Shown here: one piece after another, positions 7,603-16,284 of the stretch | How positions within the stretch are numbered: the stretch's first letter is position 1 | Layout: every line of letters starts with the position of its first letter | IMG/VR virus record: IMGVR_UViG_3300023171_000320 | Span: 1 to 34,645 of that record | From: a virus | DNA: 34,645 bases | Reading direction: 5' to 3' (one strand) | Made by a program: the position numbers and the translations under genes | Notes under the pieces: generated by a model | What the model saw: the letters and a program-made list of their open reading frames with translations, nothing else | What the model was told of the DNA's origin: nothing | Databases searched by the model: none

Positions 7603-7881
7603 ATGAAAGCGGCATTTTGGCGTTTTGCGCATCAGCACTATCAAAACAGGACGCCGCTGCTCCTCGTTGATGCTGCGGCATTTACATGGTTCACGTTCTT
7701 CGTGCTGATCTATGGAGCGGCTCTGCTGGCTGGCTGGTTGCCGGATTTCATAGAGGCGCTGGTCGGTCTGCTTCTGGTAGGCGGTCCGTTGATAGTGGGG
7801 GTGCTTCATCGCCGTATCAGGATTGAAGCGGCTAAGGCCCCAGATGCGCTGTATAGGAAGCGGTTGCTTACAAGTCGGTAA
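7603..7881 (+). CDS. Small membrane protein of unknown function
   Basis: A 92-residue protein with two hydrophobic segments (about residues 20-43 and 48-66) and basic cytoplasm-like ends (MKAAFWRFAHQH; HRRIRIEAAKAPDALYRKR). ATG 7603 is chosen for the GAGGG site at 7594-7598; an upstream in-frame ATG at 7525 has no such support. I do not recognise the family. It is third in the island and lies before repeat copy C. Confidence 0.5.
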   Translation: MKAAFWRFAHQHYQNRTPLLLVDAAAFTWFTFFVLIYGAALLAGWLPDFIEALVGLLLVGGPLIVGVLHRRIRIEAAKAPDALYRKRLLTSR

Positions 7882-7913
7882 TCCACTGCGTCAGCTTTCC
7901 AACGCATCGACCC

Positions 7914-7956
7914 GAAAGCCGCCCGTCCGTTTTCCACCAATGACGGACATTCGGTG
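7914..7956. repeat. Repeat copy C at right edge of the island
   Basis: This segment aligns with copy B (30 of 43 matches by eye) and shares the cggacattcg core with copy A. On the minus strand it reads through MSVIGGKRT-like codons, a translated string I associate with dispersed sphingomonad repeats. It closes the island 31 bp before a long palindrome. Confidence 0.6.
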
Positions 7957-7986
7957 ATCATCGCCGGCGCGTAATCCCGATGCCGT

Positions 7987-8019
7987 CCGCTCTTGTCGCG
8001 TGCGTCGCGACAAGAGCGG
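7987..8019. repeat. Palindromic element, copy 1 (upstream of J)
   Basis: A perfect 14-bp inverted repeat (CCGCTCTTGTCGCG and its complement) with loop tgcgt, ending 42 bp before the J start codon. A copy identical over 34 nt, loop included, lies at 16251-16284 upstream of V. There is no T-run after it, so a simple intrinsic terminator is less likely than a REP-like or recombination-associated element. Confidence 0.85.
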
Positions 8020-8061
8020 GTGCTGGTCACGCCGCATCGCGCGCGACGACATGGCGCGATC

Positions 8062-8961
8062 ATGGCCGCGCGCTCCACCTCCACAACCGTCGACCTGTCG
8101 CGCCTCGCCGCGCCGACCATCGTCGAGCAGAAGAGTTTCGAGACCATCTTTGCCGAGATGGTCGCGCAAATGCACGTGCTGCTGCCGAGCTTCGACGCGA
8201 ACGTCGATAGCGATCCCGCGGTGAAGGTGCTGCAGGTCGCCACCTATCGCGAGCTGCTGATCCGCCAAGCGTTTCAGGATGGCGGCAAGCAGCTCATGGT
8301 CGCGTTCGCAACCGGCTCGCGGTTGGATCACCTCGCTGCGCTAGTCGGAATCGCTCGCCTCGTCGTCACGCCGGCCGATGCATCGACCGGTGCCGCGGCG
8401 ATCTACGAAGACGACGACACCTTCCGCCAGCGCGTCGTGCTCGCGCCCGAGGGCTTCTCGGTCGCCGGTCCCGAACTGGCTTATGTGAAGCACGCAAAGG
8501 ACGCGAGCGGCGACGTCGTTGATGCGAGCGCCATCTCGCCGGCACCAGGCCGCGTGCTGGTGTCGGTCCTGTCGGCGATCGGCAATGGAACGGCGTCGGC
8601 CGATCTGCTCGCCGCGGTCGCCGCGATCGTGACGGATCCCGCTATCCGCCCGCTGGGCGATTCGGTCACCGTCGCATCGGCGTCGATCGTCCCGTTCGCG
8701 GTTCATGCGCGCCTGGTCACGCTGTCGGGACCCGACATCGGGCTCGTCCTGCTTGCTGCCCGTACCAGGCTCGACGCGTATCTCTCGGTCAATCGCCGCC
8801 TCGGCCGCGAGATTAGCATCTCGGGTATCATGGCCGCGCTGTCGGTCGAAGGCGTGCTGAAGGTCCACCTCGACGCGCCCGGCGCCGATGTCGCGTGCGA
8901 CATGACGCAGGCGGCGAACTGCACCGAAATCGTCATCACGCATGGCGGCTATGCGGCCTAG
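8062..8961 (+). CDS. J: Baseplate wedge protein GpJ
   Basis: The protein has 299 residues (P2 GpJ has 302), a member of the baseplate J family shared by P2 and Mu-like contractile tails. It carries the early DLSRLAAPTIVE block, GSRLDHLAALVGIARLV, and the long middle block EDDDTFRQRVVLAPEGFSVAGPELAYVKHAKDAS. ATG 8062 is used because the upstream extension encodes the palindrome region. J and I form the baseplate edge. Here J follows the island rather than W, unlike P2. Confidence 0.92.
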   Translation: MAARSTSTTVDLSRLAAPTIVEQKSFETIFAEMVAQMHVLLPSFDANVDSDPAVKVLQVATYRELLIRQAFQDGGKQLMVAFATGSRLDHLAALVGIARLVVTPADASTGAAAIYEDDDTFRQRVVLAPEGFSVAGPELAYVKHAKDASGDVVDASAISPAPGRVLVSVLSAIGNGTASADLLAAVAAIVTDPAIRPLGDSVTVASASIVPFAVHARLVTLSGPDIGLVLLAARTRLDAYLSVNRRLGREISISGIMAALSVEGVLKVHLDAPGADVACDMTQAANCTEIVITHGGYAA

Positions 8962-9604
8962 CCTTCTCCCGCCCAACGCCTTCCCGCTCGAGCGCGCGCT
9001 CGAGGCCGGTACCGCGCGCCTAGGCGAGGTCGAGGCGCCGATCGCGCCGCTCTGGGATCCGGCGACCATGCCGCTCGCGTCTCTGCCGTTCCTCGCCTGG
9101 GCGTTGTCGGTCGACACCTGGGATACGAATTGGTCGGAGGCCGTGAAGCGCCAGGCCGTCGCCAATTCGATCGCACTGCACCGCGTTAAGGGCACGCGCG
9201 CGTCTGTCGAGATGGTCCTGGCACGCTTCGACGATCTGCTCGAGCTGGTCGAATGGCACGAAGCCGGCGGCTCTACCCAGCCCAACACCTTCGACGTGCT
9301 GCTGCCGCTTGTAACCGCCCCCGGCCAGGCGCCGGGCGGCGACCGATCGTCCGCGGCGTTCGCCGATGCGATCATCCGCGAGGTCGCGAAGGTGAAGCCG
9401 CTGCGCGAGCACATGACGCTCGTCCAATCGCTGAAGCTGCAGGCAGCGGTCGGCGTCTACGGAACGGCGCGCATCGCGACCTGGCAGCGCGAGACGCTCG
9501 CGCTGACCGTCGACAGCTCGCCCGACTGGGACACGTACCTTCAGACCGAGGACGGCGAGCCGTTCGTCGCTGAGGGCGGGTCCGGCTTTTTGGAGGACGC
9601 ATGA
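8951..9604 (+). CDS. I: Baseplate/tail protein GpI
   Basis: The protein has 217 residues (P2 GpI has 176). The N-terminus SLLPPNAFPLERALEAG and the following block with LPFLAWALSVDTWD are diagnostic of GpI, a wedge protein at the tip of the baseplate arms. The ATG at 8951 gives the usual family start MRPSLLPPN; the ATG at 8942 would add three residues and is also possible. It overlaps the J stop by 11 nt and its own stop overlaps the next ATG. The C-terminal extension (VDSSPDWDTYLQTEDGEPF) probably links to fibres. Confidence 0.9.
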   Translation: MRPSLLPPNAFPLERALEAGTARLGEVEAPIAPLWDPATMPLASLPFLAWALSVDTWDTNWSEAVKRQAVANSIALHRVKGTRASVEMVLARFDDLLELVEWHEAGGSTQPNTFDVLLPLVTAPGQAPGGDRSSAAFADAIIREVAKVKPLREHMTLVQSLKLQAAVGVYGTARIATWQRETLALTVDSSPDWDTYLQTEDGEPFVAEGGSGFLEDA

Positions 9605-10647
9605 CCGCCCCCGCGCTTACCATCATCATGACCAACGCCGGCCTCGCGCGGTTCACCGCGGCGCAGCTCGGCGAGCCCGTGGACCTCACCGTCGCGACGA
9701 TCGGCCTGACGAACAACGATTTCGTCGCAGCGCCGACCCTCGACGCGCTGCCCGGCAAGTTCCGCACGATCTCGACCATTTCCGGTGAGGCGATCGGCGA
9801 CAACGTCATTCATCTGGTGCTGCGCGACGATGACGAAGCCGCAGCCTACACCGCGCGGGGGTTCGGCCTGTTCTTCGCCGATGGCACGCTCTTCGCCGCC
9901 TACGGCCAGTCGACTCAGCTCTTCAGCAAGTCGGTGCAGTCGAGCTTCATGGCTGCGATCGACCTCGCGTTTCCGACCCCCGATATCGATCGGCTGACGT
10001 TCGGCGACGCCAACTGGCTCAACCCGCCGGCGACGACGGAAACGGCTGGCGTGGTGCAGCTCGCCACGCTCGAGCTGGCCAACGCCGGTGACACGCGCCG
10101 CCCGACCACCGGCGCCATCGTCAAGGCGATGATCGCCGATGCTGTCGCCGCCATGCAGGCGGTGGTGGACGATGCGCTTGACCTGTTCGGCCAGGCGCTC
10201 GACGGCCTCGCCGCCCGCACCGTTTATGGCAGCGGCCTGGTCACCGGTGGCGGCCGCAACGACACGAACCGGACGCTCGACGTTTCGGCCGCGACCGGCA
10301 CCGACGTGCGGACGGGCACGGCGACCAACCTTGCGGTCACGCCCGCGGCGCTCGGCGCAGCTGGCGCCGTCTACGTCGTCGCGCAGAGCCTTGCCGGCGG
10401 AAGCGGATACCGGGTTTGGTCGGACGGCTTGAAGGAATGCTGGGGCGCGATCGGCGTCCCCGCGAACGCAGTGGTCACCGTCGACCTGCCTGTCGCGCAC
10501 ACCGAGAGCTGCGTTCCGGTCGGCTCCTGCAGCATCCCCCAGGACGAGGCGTCGATCGGCGTCCTCAACCCCTCGGCCGCAGGCTTCCAGGTGCGAAGCC
10601 GCAACCCGGTCGGCACCACGTTCTACTGGCACACGAAGGGGCTCTGA
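9601..10647 (+). CDS. H: Tail fibre protein, GpH-type (short)
   Basis: The protein has 348 residues, about half the length of P2 GpH (669). The first 150 residues form the conserved baseplate-attachment domain (ITNAGLAR-type start, ARGFGLFFADGTLFAAYGQ). Then comes a fibre repeat of the ETAGVVQLATLELANAGDT / TTGAIVKAMI type and a second shorter one (ATNLAVTPAALGAAG). The C-terminus (YRVWSDGLKECWGAI onward) looks like a gp53-type trimeric tip domain. A strong GGAGGA site precedes ATG 9601, which overlaps the I stop. It may serve as the adaptor for the larger proteins that follow. Confidence 0.88.
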   Translation: MTAPALTIIMTNAGLARFTAAQLGEPVDLTVATIGLTNNDFVAAPTLDALPGKFRTISTISGEAIGDNVIHLVLRDDDEAAAYTARGFGLFFADGTLFAAYGQSTQLFSKSVQSSFMAAIDLAFPTPDIDRLTFGDANWLNPPATTETAGVVQLATLELANAGDTRRPTTGAIVKAMIADAVAAMQAVVDDALDLFGQALDGLAARTVYGSGLVTGGGRNDTNRTLDVSAATGTDVRTGTATNLAVTPAALGAAGAVYVVAQSLAGGSGYRVWSDGLKECWGAIGVPANAVVTVDLPVAHTESCVPVGSCSIPQDEASIGVLNPSAAGFQVRSRNPVGTTFYWHTKGL

Positions 10648-10650
10648 CCG

Positions 10651-13191
10651 ATGGCCAAGATCTCCGAACTTCCCTCGCTCGACGCCCCGACCGGTGAAGA
10701 GGCTGTCGTTGTCGTCAGCGATGGAGCGACCAAACGCGCAACCATGTCGGGCCTCGTGGCGGGCGCGGTCGCCCCGGTGGCTAACGCGGTCGAGGATCTG
10801 CGGCACGACGCCATCCAGTTCATCGGCCGCCCCGGTTCCGCGACGCTCGTCAACGGCACCGCGCTATCGGCGGGCGCCGTCTATTTCCGCGACGTGGTTG
10901 CCAACGGCGGCACGCTGTACGCGATCGACGTGTTCGACAAAGCCGCGGGCACGATCCGCGTCGCCGTCTACCGTGGCGAGCCGTCCGACCTAACCCGCAT
11001 CGCCCTCACCAGCGTTGCCGCAACCGGCACCGGCACGATGCGGACGCTAGTCCTGCAGAGCCCGATCGGCGTGCTGCCGACCGACATCTGCGCGATCCAG
11101 ACGCCCAACGCGGGAACCCTGGCCGTCGCCGAAGTCCAATCTGGCAACACCGGCTACACGTACAGCTTCCCCGACCTTCCCGCGACGATCGCCCTCGACG
11201 CGCCGACCACCAACGGCCAGGTGCAGGCACGCTTCCGCATCGCCTACCGCCAGCAGGTGGTGACTGCGCAATCGTTCACGGCGTTGAGCGCCGTCGAGAT
11301 CGCCGACTTCCGCGCAACTGCCTTGTCGGGTGCCGCCAACCCGACCGTGAACCTCACCTGGGCGATCCAGGGCGTCATGCCCGATATGCAGGTGATCGCG
11401 TGGGAAGGTACGTCGGTCGCGATCGGCGGCGGTGTTCGCAGCTTCATCCCCAAGAACCAGCGCGCGGTGAAAGACTTCTTCGTCTCCGGCAACAGCATCG
11501 ACGACGCGACCGACACTCCCAAATGGCACACGATCCTCGCCGCCAGGCGCAACGTCACGTCGCGGTTCACGGCGCGCTATTCGTCCGATGGTCGACAGAC
11601 CTTTCGCGCCGGGATCGACCCGCTCACGTTCACGATCGCGGGCAACGCCCTCCCGGCTGGCGGCGCGGTCGGAAGCGCGGCATCAAAGGCCATCACGGCG
11701 ATCAACGGCAACAGCCCGATCAATGCCGGCACCGACTATGCGTTCCTCAACACCGGTGACGCCGGCCTTACCACCGGCCTGCAGATGACCGGCGTGATCG
11801 TCGACGGGGCGGTGTCTCGGCACGGCACCGTCTCCATCCCGAACGCGGCCAGCAACGCGTACCGCTTCACGCAGGACGCTGGCTTGCCCGCGATCATGTT
11901 GAGCGGGCCGGTGCGTTTCATCCCCGACATCGCGAAGTACATGGCGACATCGGACAACTTCTGCGGCGTCGGCCAGAACCTGTTCTACAGCGGCGTGCCG
12001 GGGGTCGATGGCAACCACGTCAACGTCTTCGGCTATGCGATCGTCGACAAGTTCGCGGCGGCTGCAGACGGTAACCGCTTCATGCTGCGCGACGTGCTGC
12101 CGGCAGCGTCGTGGCAGCCTGACGGCACCCCGAACGTCATCGACGGCACCACGTACACCTGGCAGTGCTTCTCGGCCATGGAGGCGTGGAACGCGCGTAA
12201 CGAGGCGGTCCATCCCGGATGCCGTCCGCGCTCGCTGCCGACGCCCGGTTTTCCGAACGGCCGGTTGCTGCTCAAGTATCTGCAGGATCACGGCGACGGT
12301 TCCGCCGGCAGCAATGCCGACATCGCGGCCGGGCTGGTGCCGCGCAACCTGCGCGAGGATGACCTGCATCCGAACCTCGCCGGGCAGACTGTCATGGCGG
12401 ACTTTTACGAAGAGGCGATGCAGGCACAGGCGCTTGCACCGGCTGTCACGCTCGCCACCGTTTTCACGATCACGGCATCGGGCCTGATCCCGACGACCGA
12501 CACGGTGACGACGGCCGTCGCCACCGCGGGCATCGGGAGGGACGCCAATACCGATCTCGCAGACGCCGTCGCGCGACTTTCCTACCGCGGGATCGATGTC
12601 ACCTCGCTGACTGTCACACCCTCGGTCGCGGAGATCGGCGCGACGGTCCCGAGCGTAGAGCTGGCATGGACGATCGTCGGTGCGTCGCCGACCGTTCAGA
12701 CGGCGACGTGGACCGGCGGCGGCTCGACGGCTCTCGTCGCCAGCGACCGTGCCAAGACGGTCGCTGTGGGGCGCACAGCCGACACGACGTTCACCCTGAC
12801 GGCGACCGATGGCGCGGCGCCGGCGGGGGCGGCCAATACGGATACTGCAACCGCGACCCTGCGCTTTCGGCACAAGGGGCACGCGGGCATTGTCGATAAG
12901 GCGGCGGCGATGACCTCGGCCGAGGCGAACGGGATGGCAATGTCGTGGTGGGCGGAGGGGGGCGCGCGCACTCTCTCGGTTACCGCGACGTCGGCAGGAT
13001 ACCTTTGGTATTCGCAGCCCGCGACGCAGGCCGATCCGTCCGCGTTCAAGGTCAACGGGTTCGCGGTCACCGCGGTCAAGACCTTGCGCGACCATACGAC
13101 AGCCACCGGCCAGGTCGTTCAGTACGCCGACTTCCGCCTTAGCAACCGCCTCTCCGTCGGCGCCGTAATGAACATGGAGGTCTTCGCATGA
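10651..13191 (+). CDS. Large tail fibre/tailspike protein with SGNH-hydrolase-like domain
   Basis: An 846-residue protein beginning with a fibre-type attachment motif (AKISELPSLDAPTGEEAVVVVSD). Residues 275-590 contain SGNH-like blocks: SGNS at 279-282 (nucleophile Ser282, with Asn instead of Asp in the GDS block), GQN at 441-443, and DDLH at 570-573 (catalytic Asp570 and His573) followed by PNLAGQTVMADFYEEAM. The remaining C-terminal 250 residues look like beta-sandwich, Ig-like modules rich in Thr and Val. The likely role is binding host surface polysaccharide and removing ester groups such as O-acetyl. It lies within the J-to-fibre block and overlaps the next gene by ATGA. Confidence 0.75.
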   Translation: MAKISELPSLDAPTGEEAVVVVSDGATKRATMSGLVAGAVAPVANAVEDLRHDAIQFIGRPGSATLVNGTALSAGAVYFRDVVANGGTLYAIDVFDKAAGTIRVAVYRGEPSDLTRIALTSVAATGTGTMRTLVLQSPIGVLPTDICAIQTPNAGTLAVAEVQSGNTGYTYSFPDLPATIALDAPTTNGQVQARFRIAYRQQVVTAQSFTALSAVEIADFRATALSGAANPTVNLTWAIQGVMPDMQVIAWEGTSVAIGGGVRSFIPKNQRAVKDFFVSGNSIDDATDTPKWHTILAARRNVTSRFTARYSSDGRQTFRAGIDPLTFTIAGNALPAGGAVGSAASKAITAINGNSPINAGTDYAFLNTGDAGLTTGLQMTGVIVDGAVSRHGTVSIPNAASNAYRFTQDAGLPAIMLSGPVRFIPDIAKYMATSDNFCGVGQNLFYSGVPGVDGNHVNVFGYAIVDKFAAAADGNRFMLRDVLPAASWQPDGTPNVIDGTTYTWQCFSAMEAWNARNEAVHPGCRPRSLPTPGFPNGRLLLKYLQDHGDGSAGSNADIAAGLVPRNLREDDLHPNLAGQTVMADFYEEAMQAQALAPAVTLATVFTITASGLIPTTDTVTTAVATAGIGRDANTDLADAVARLSYRGIDVTSLTVTPSVAEIGATVPSVELAWTIVGASPTVQTATWTGGGSTALVASDRAKTVAVGRTADTTFTLTATDGAAPAGAANTDTATATLRFRHKGHAGIVDKAAAMTSAEANGMAMSWWAEGGARTLSVTATSAGYLWYSQPATQADPSAFKVNGFAVTAVKTLRDHTTATGQVVQYADFRLSNRLSVGAVMNMEVFA

Positions 13192-15050
13192 CCGTGACGA
13201 TTCCTGATACCATCTCGCCGGGAGGCGCATTCCCCGTTGCGATGTCACCGGACATCGGCCGCTCGAACGGGTCGACCGTAGAGGCGACACTCCTGAAAAC
13301 CGAAGCCGACGCGATCCCGACCCAAGAGTTGCTTGGGAAGGTGCGGCCACTTCGTAGCGAGACGGGTACGAACGGTGCGCGTTGGCGGATCGGTAACCGC
13401 CTCTTCGTGACACTCGACACTGTAAGCGGTCTTTTCCCTCGCAAATTGACGGTGCCTTCGACCGCGAAGCTCGAGGATGGAAGCTCGCTGACGAAGCGCC
13501 TCGTCGGGACGAATGCCGGCGACAAGATCAAGGCGCTTGCAGCGGAGCTCGGGCCAGCCAGCATTCGTTGGCGCGCCGGCAATCGGCTGCTGATGACGCT
13601 CGACGTTGCACGAGGGCTGTATCCGCGGCGTGCGACGCTTCCCGCATCGACCAAAGTCGATGACGATTTGAGCACGTCCCTTGCGTTGCGCCTGGTTGCC
13701 GCCGGTGTCGGCGCGCTGCTCAAGCGGCTTCCGATCGAGGCGGGCGGCGTGGTCCGTGTCCGCTGGGGCAATCGACTTCTCGGTCAGTGGACGAAGGCTG
13801 GCGGCTTCATGTGGTCGCGGCAGACCCTGCCGGCCGACTGTAAATTGGCAGACCAACCCGGCGTCAACCTGATCGACCGGCTGAGCGGATCGGGCCGAGG
13901 CGCAGCGGTCACTGCGAACTACATTGCCATCGCGTCGGCCGACGCAGCGGGCAAGACGCAGATCAGCGTGCGGCGTCGCGCTGACGGCATGCGGTTCCAG
14001 ATCACGAGCGGCGCGAGCAGCGCCCGTGCGCCACTGCTCACAAGCGATGACAAGGTCTTGTTCGACAGCGATGCGACGGGCCGCATGATGTACGCGCCGG
14101 CGACCGGCGGTACGATCTGGCCAGTTGATCCCTACGACGTCATCGACGCGTACGGCGACAGCCTGACCGCCAGCGCGGGCAGCACCGGTGGGCGAACGTT
14201 CCCTAAGGTGCTGGCCGATATGCTTGGCAGCGTCGTATCGACCGTGAACAACCGTGGTGTCGGAGGGCAGATCTCGGCCGATATCGCGGCCCGGCAAGGC
14301 AGCATGCCGGCGCTGATCAGCGTCACCGACAACGTTATTCCGGCATCGGGCCCAGTGACCGTGACGGCCTATAGTCAAGATCTGCTCTACGGGTCCGGCG
14401 TGTCCGGCGTGCTTACGCTGACCGGCACGCTCGCCGGCATTCCCGGCACGTTGTCGGGCAACGCGCAGACTGGCCGGAACACGGCCACTTACATCTTCAC
14501 CCGGACCACTCCCGGTGATGCGGTGCCATGTGCCGCGAAGACCGCGTTCATACCCGACTTCGGCACTGCATCGCGCCCGCGTGTCCAGCTATTCACCTAT
14601 GGGCGGAACGACGGCACCAGCCAGACGGCCACCAACAACATCCTCGCTGCCCTCGCGGCAAGCGTCGCCTACCAGACTGCTTACCTGCCACGCTTCCTTG
14701 TCGGTGGCGTCCTGGCACAGCCGGGCGAGGCGCTCGGACCGTTCAACACGCTCCGCGACACCATCGCGGCGGCTTACCCTGGTCGTTTCGTCGACCTGAA
14801 CGCGGCGCCGACCGCCGAGGAGATGGCAAAGGTCGGCTTCGTACCTGACAGCTACGGCACCTACAGCAACGGTCGAACCGACGCGCAGGATCTCGCCGCG
14901 GGCTACGTGCCTTCGGGCATGCGTACGGGCGCAACGACCGGCAGCGGCGACTTCCTTCACATGAACAATTTTGGCTACGCACTGTGGGCGCTCCGGTACT
15001 ACCGGAAGATCGTCTCCATGGGCTGGTGGCCGACCCTTCCCCTGCTCTGA
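13188..15050 (+). CDS. Tailspike/fibre protein with complete SGNH/GDSL esterase domain and tandem repeats
   Basis: A 620-residue protein. Residues 318-610 form an SGNH hydrolase with all expected blocks: YGDSL (Ser325 nucleophile), RGVGGQ (block II Gly), YGRND (472-475) and DFLH (Asp588, His591). The N-terminal third has three imperfect repeats of about 62 residues, each with an RWRxGNRL core (Gly at 69, 131, 194), an aromatic/basic segment and a TLP motif. These may be stalk or carbohydrate-binding modules. It probably deacetylates capsule or lipopolysaccharide during adsorption. It overlaps the previous gene by four bases, so the two are co-translated. Confidence 0.78.
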   Translation: MTVTIPDTISPGGAFPVAMSPDIGRSNGSTVEATLLKTEADAIPTQELLGKVRPLRSETGTNGARWRIGNRLFVTLDTVSGLFPRKLTVPSTAKLEDGSSLTKRLVGTNAGDKIKALAAELGPASIRWRAGNRLLMTLDVARGLYPRRATLPASTKVDDDLSTSLALRLVAAGVGALLKRLPIEAGGVVRVRWGNRLLGQWTKAGGFMWSRQTLPADCKLADQPGVNLIDRLSGSGRGAAVTANYIAIASADAAGKTQISVRRRADGMRFQITSGASSARAPLLTSDDKVLFDSDATGRMMYAPATGGTIWPVDPYDVIDAYGDSLTASAGSTGGRTFPKVLADMLGSVVSTVNNRGVGGQISADIAARQGSMPALISVTDNVIPASGPVTVTAYSQDLLYGSGVSGVLTLTGTLAGIPGTLSGNAQTGRNTATYIFTRTTPGDAVPCAAKTAFIPDFGTASRPRVQLFTYGRNDGTSQTATNNILAALAASVAYQTAYLPRFLVGGVLAQPGEALGPFNTLRDTIAAAYPGRFVDLNAAPTAEEMAKVGFVPDSYGTYSNGRTDAQDLAAGYVPSGMRTGATTGSGDFLHMNNFGYALWALRYYRKIVSMGWWPTLPLL

Positions 15051-15064
15051 ACTGGAGACCTGAC

Positions 15065-16207
15065 ATGCCTGATTACGGCCTCGACATCGCGATCCCTTTC
15101 ACTGGCGATCCCGATCCTACCTTGCCCTGGGCGGATGACGATGATGCCCTGCTGGTGCCCGGATCATTGGCCTTGTTCGACGCGACGCACTCGGCGGCCC
15201 CTTTGGCTGCGGGTATGCCTGCCAAAGACACGGACATTCCGAATATCGCATGGAAGCGGTTCCGCGACCTGGTGGGGTACGCAAACTTCTCCGGGCGCGT
15301 GGATAGTGGAACAGCCGGCACGGCTGGCAACGTGCTGACAGTGACTGCGCTCGCCGCTGGTGCACTGGCCCCCGGTCAGTCCCTGTCGGGAACGGGCCTC
15401 GCAGGCGGCGGGGTGTATATCACAGTGCAGCTCACCGGCACGCCCGGAGGCATCGGCACCTATCAGACCACGGCGCCAACCTCGACCAACACGGGATCGC
15501 AGACGCTTGCCGCAGCGCCGATCGACGCCACCTCAGGGTCCCTCACGCGTTCGGGCGTTGCCGATCAGCCAAATATCATCGTGTCGGAGCGTAGCAGCAA
15601 GGGCGGCATCCACGTCATGGTGTCGCAGGTCAACGATACGGTGAATGGCAACAGTATCGCGATCAGCGCCAAGCCGACCATCCTCAATTACGTCACGGCC
15701 AACCGGTCGCACTCTTTCTACTTCTCGCGCTGGTTCCGAACGACGCGGTCGGCCACGGCTGTCTCAACGATCGCACCCCTCACTGGGGGCATTGGCACGG
15801 GAGGCACCAACTACATCATGCAGCTGATTCAGGCAGCCGCGGCCGGTTTTCCTGCCGCGTCGGTGCCGACCCCTTTGCTGGCACTGGAAGACCCTATCGC
15901 GCCGCATCTGGGCTACACCGGAAACAACTTCCGCGCCTACGCAGGAGCTGGACCCGGGAATGGCCCTGTCACGGCGCAGCTGCCCGTAGCCCTCAACGGC
16001 TGGGGTCTGTTGGGATCGTACAACAACGCGGGAACTTACGGCAACAAGTCGTCGAGCTACATCGCCTATCGCAGCTATATCGAGGATCTCACCGTATCCG
16101 GTCGCACCGCGGCGCAGGTCGCGGCGATCGATTATGCACTGTACCAGGCGACCATGGGCGCCGGCGGGCGTTACAGCGGCGACACCTTCACGCAGCCGCT
16201 CGCTTAA
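15065..16207 (+). CDS. Tail fibre-like structural protein of unknown fold
   Basis: A 380-residue protein, third in the fibre series. The start has GGAG about 8 nt upstream. The segment at about residues 77-165 (NFSGRVDSG, GNVLTVTALAAGALAPGQSL, then GGIGTYQTT) matches a small domain I have seen repeated in many phage fibre proteins. The C-terminal half is Ser/Thr/Gly-rich with lectin-like character (RSHSFYFSRWFRTTRS), but I cannot name the fold. A receptor-binding or capsule-binding accessory role is inferred from position. It is the last gene before the second palindrome copy. Confidence 0.6.
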   Translation: MPDYGLDIAIPFTGDPDPTLPWADDDDALLVPGSLALFDATHSAAPLAAGMPAKDTDIPNIAWKRFRDLVGYANFSGRVDSGTAGTAGNVLTVTALAAGALAPGQSLSGTGLAGGGVYITVQLTGTPGGIGTYQTTAPTSTNTGSQTLAAAPIDATSGSLTRSGVADQPNIIVSERSSKGGIHVMVSQVNDTVNGNSIAISAKPTILNYVTANRSHSFYFSRWFRTTRSATAVSTIAPLTGGIGTGGTNYIMQLIQAAAAGFPAASVPTPLLALEDPIAPHLGYTGNNFRAYAGAGPGNGPVTAQLPVALNGWGLLGSYNNAGTYGNKSSSYIAYRSYIEDLTVSGRTAAQVAAIDYALYQATMGAGGRYSGDTFTQPLA

Positions 16208-16249
16208 CGACTGCCTTCCTTCGTGGTCTGTTGACCGCAGCATTAGCCA

Positions 16250-16284
16250 CCCGCTCTTGTCGCGTGCGTCGCGACAAGAGCGGG
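16250..16284. repeat. Palindromic element, copy 2 (upstream of V)
   Basis: The same inverted repeat as at 7987-8019, here extended by one pair to a 15-bp stem around the identical tgcgt loop. It lies 39 bp before the V start codon. The two copies bracket J, I, H and the three fibre genes. A separate 12-bp palindrome, GGGATATATCCC, follows at 16295-16306. Confidence 0.85.

Noticed and set aside
7987-8019. Simple rho-independent terminator
   Set aside because: The stem is strong but neither copy is followed by a T-run, and the loop is conserved together with the stem, which points to a repeated element.
9541-10806. 421-codon open frame on the minus strand
   Set aside because: It lies opposite the well-recognised tail fibre gene H and has the Arg/Gly/Asp-rich composition of an antisense frame in high-GC DNA.
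11683-13413. 576-codon open frame on the minus strand
   Set aside because: Antisense to the large fibre gene, Arg-rich and without any family signature; a by-product of GC-rich codon use.
10651-16207. Diversity-generating retroelement acting on the fibre genes
   Set aside because: No reverse transcriptase or template-repeat/variable-repeat pair is visible.
7987-16284. Tail-fibre inversion switch (Mu G-segment type) between the two palindromes
   Set aside because: No serine invertase gene and no alternative fibre set in reverse orientation are present in the window; all genes between the copies face the same way.
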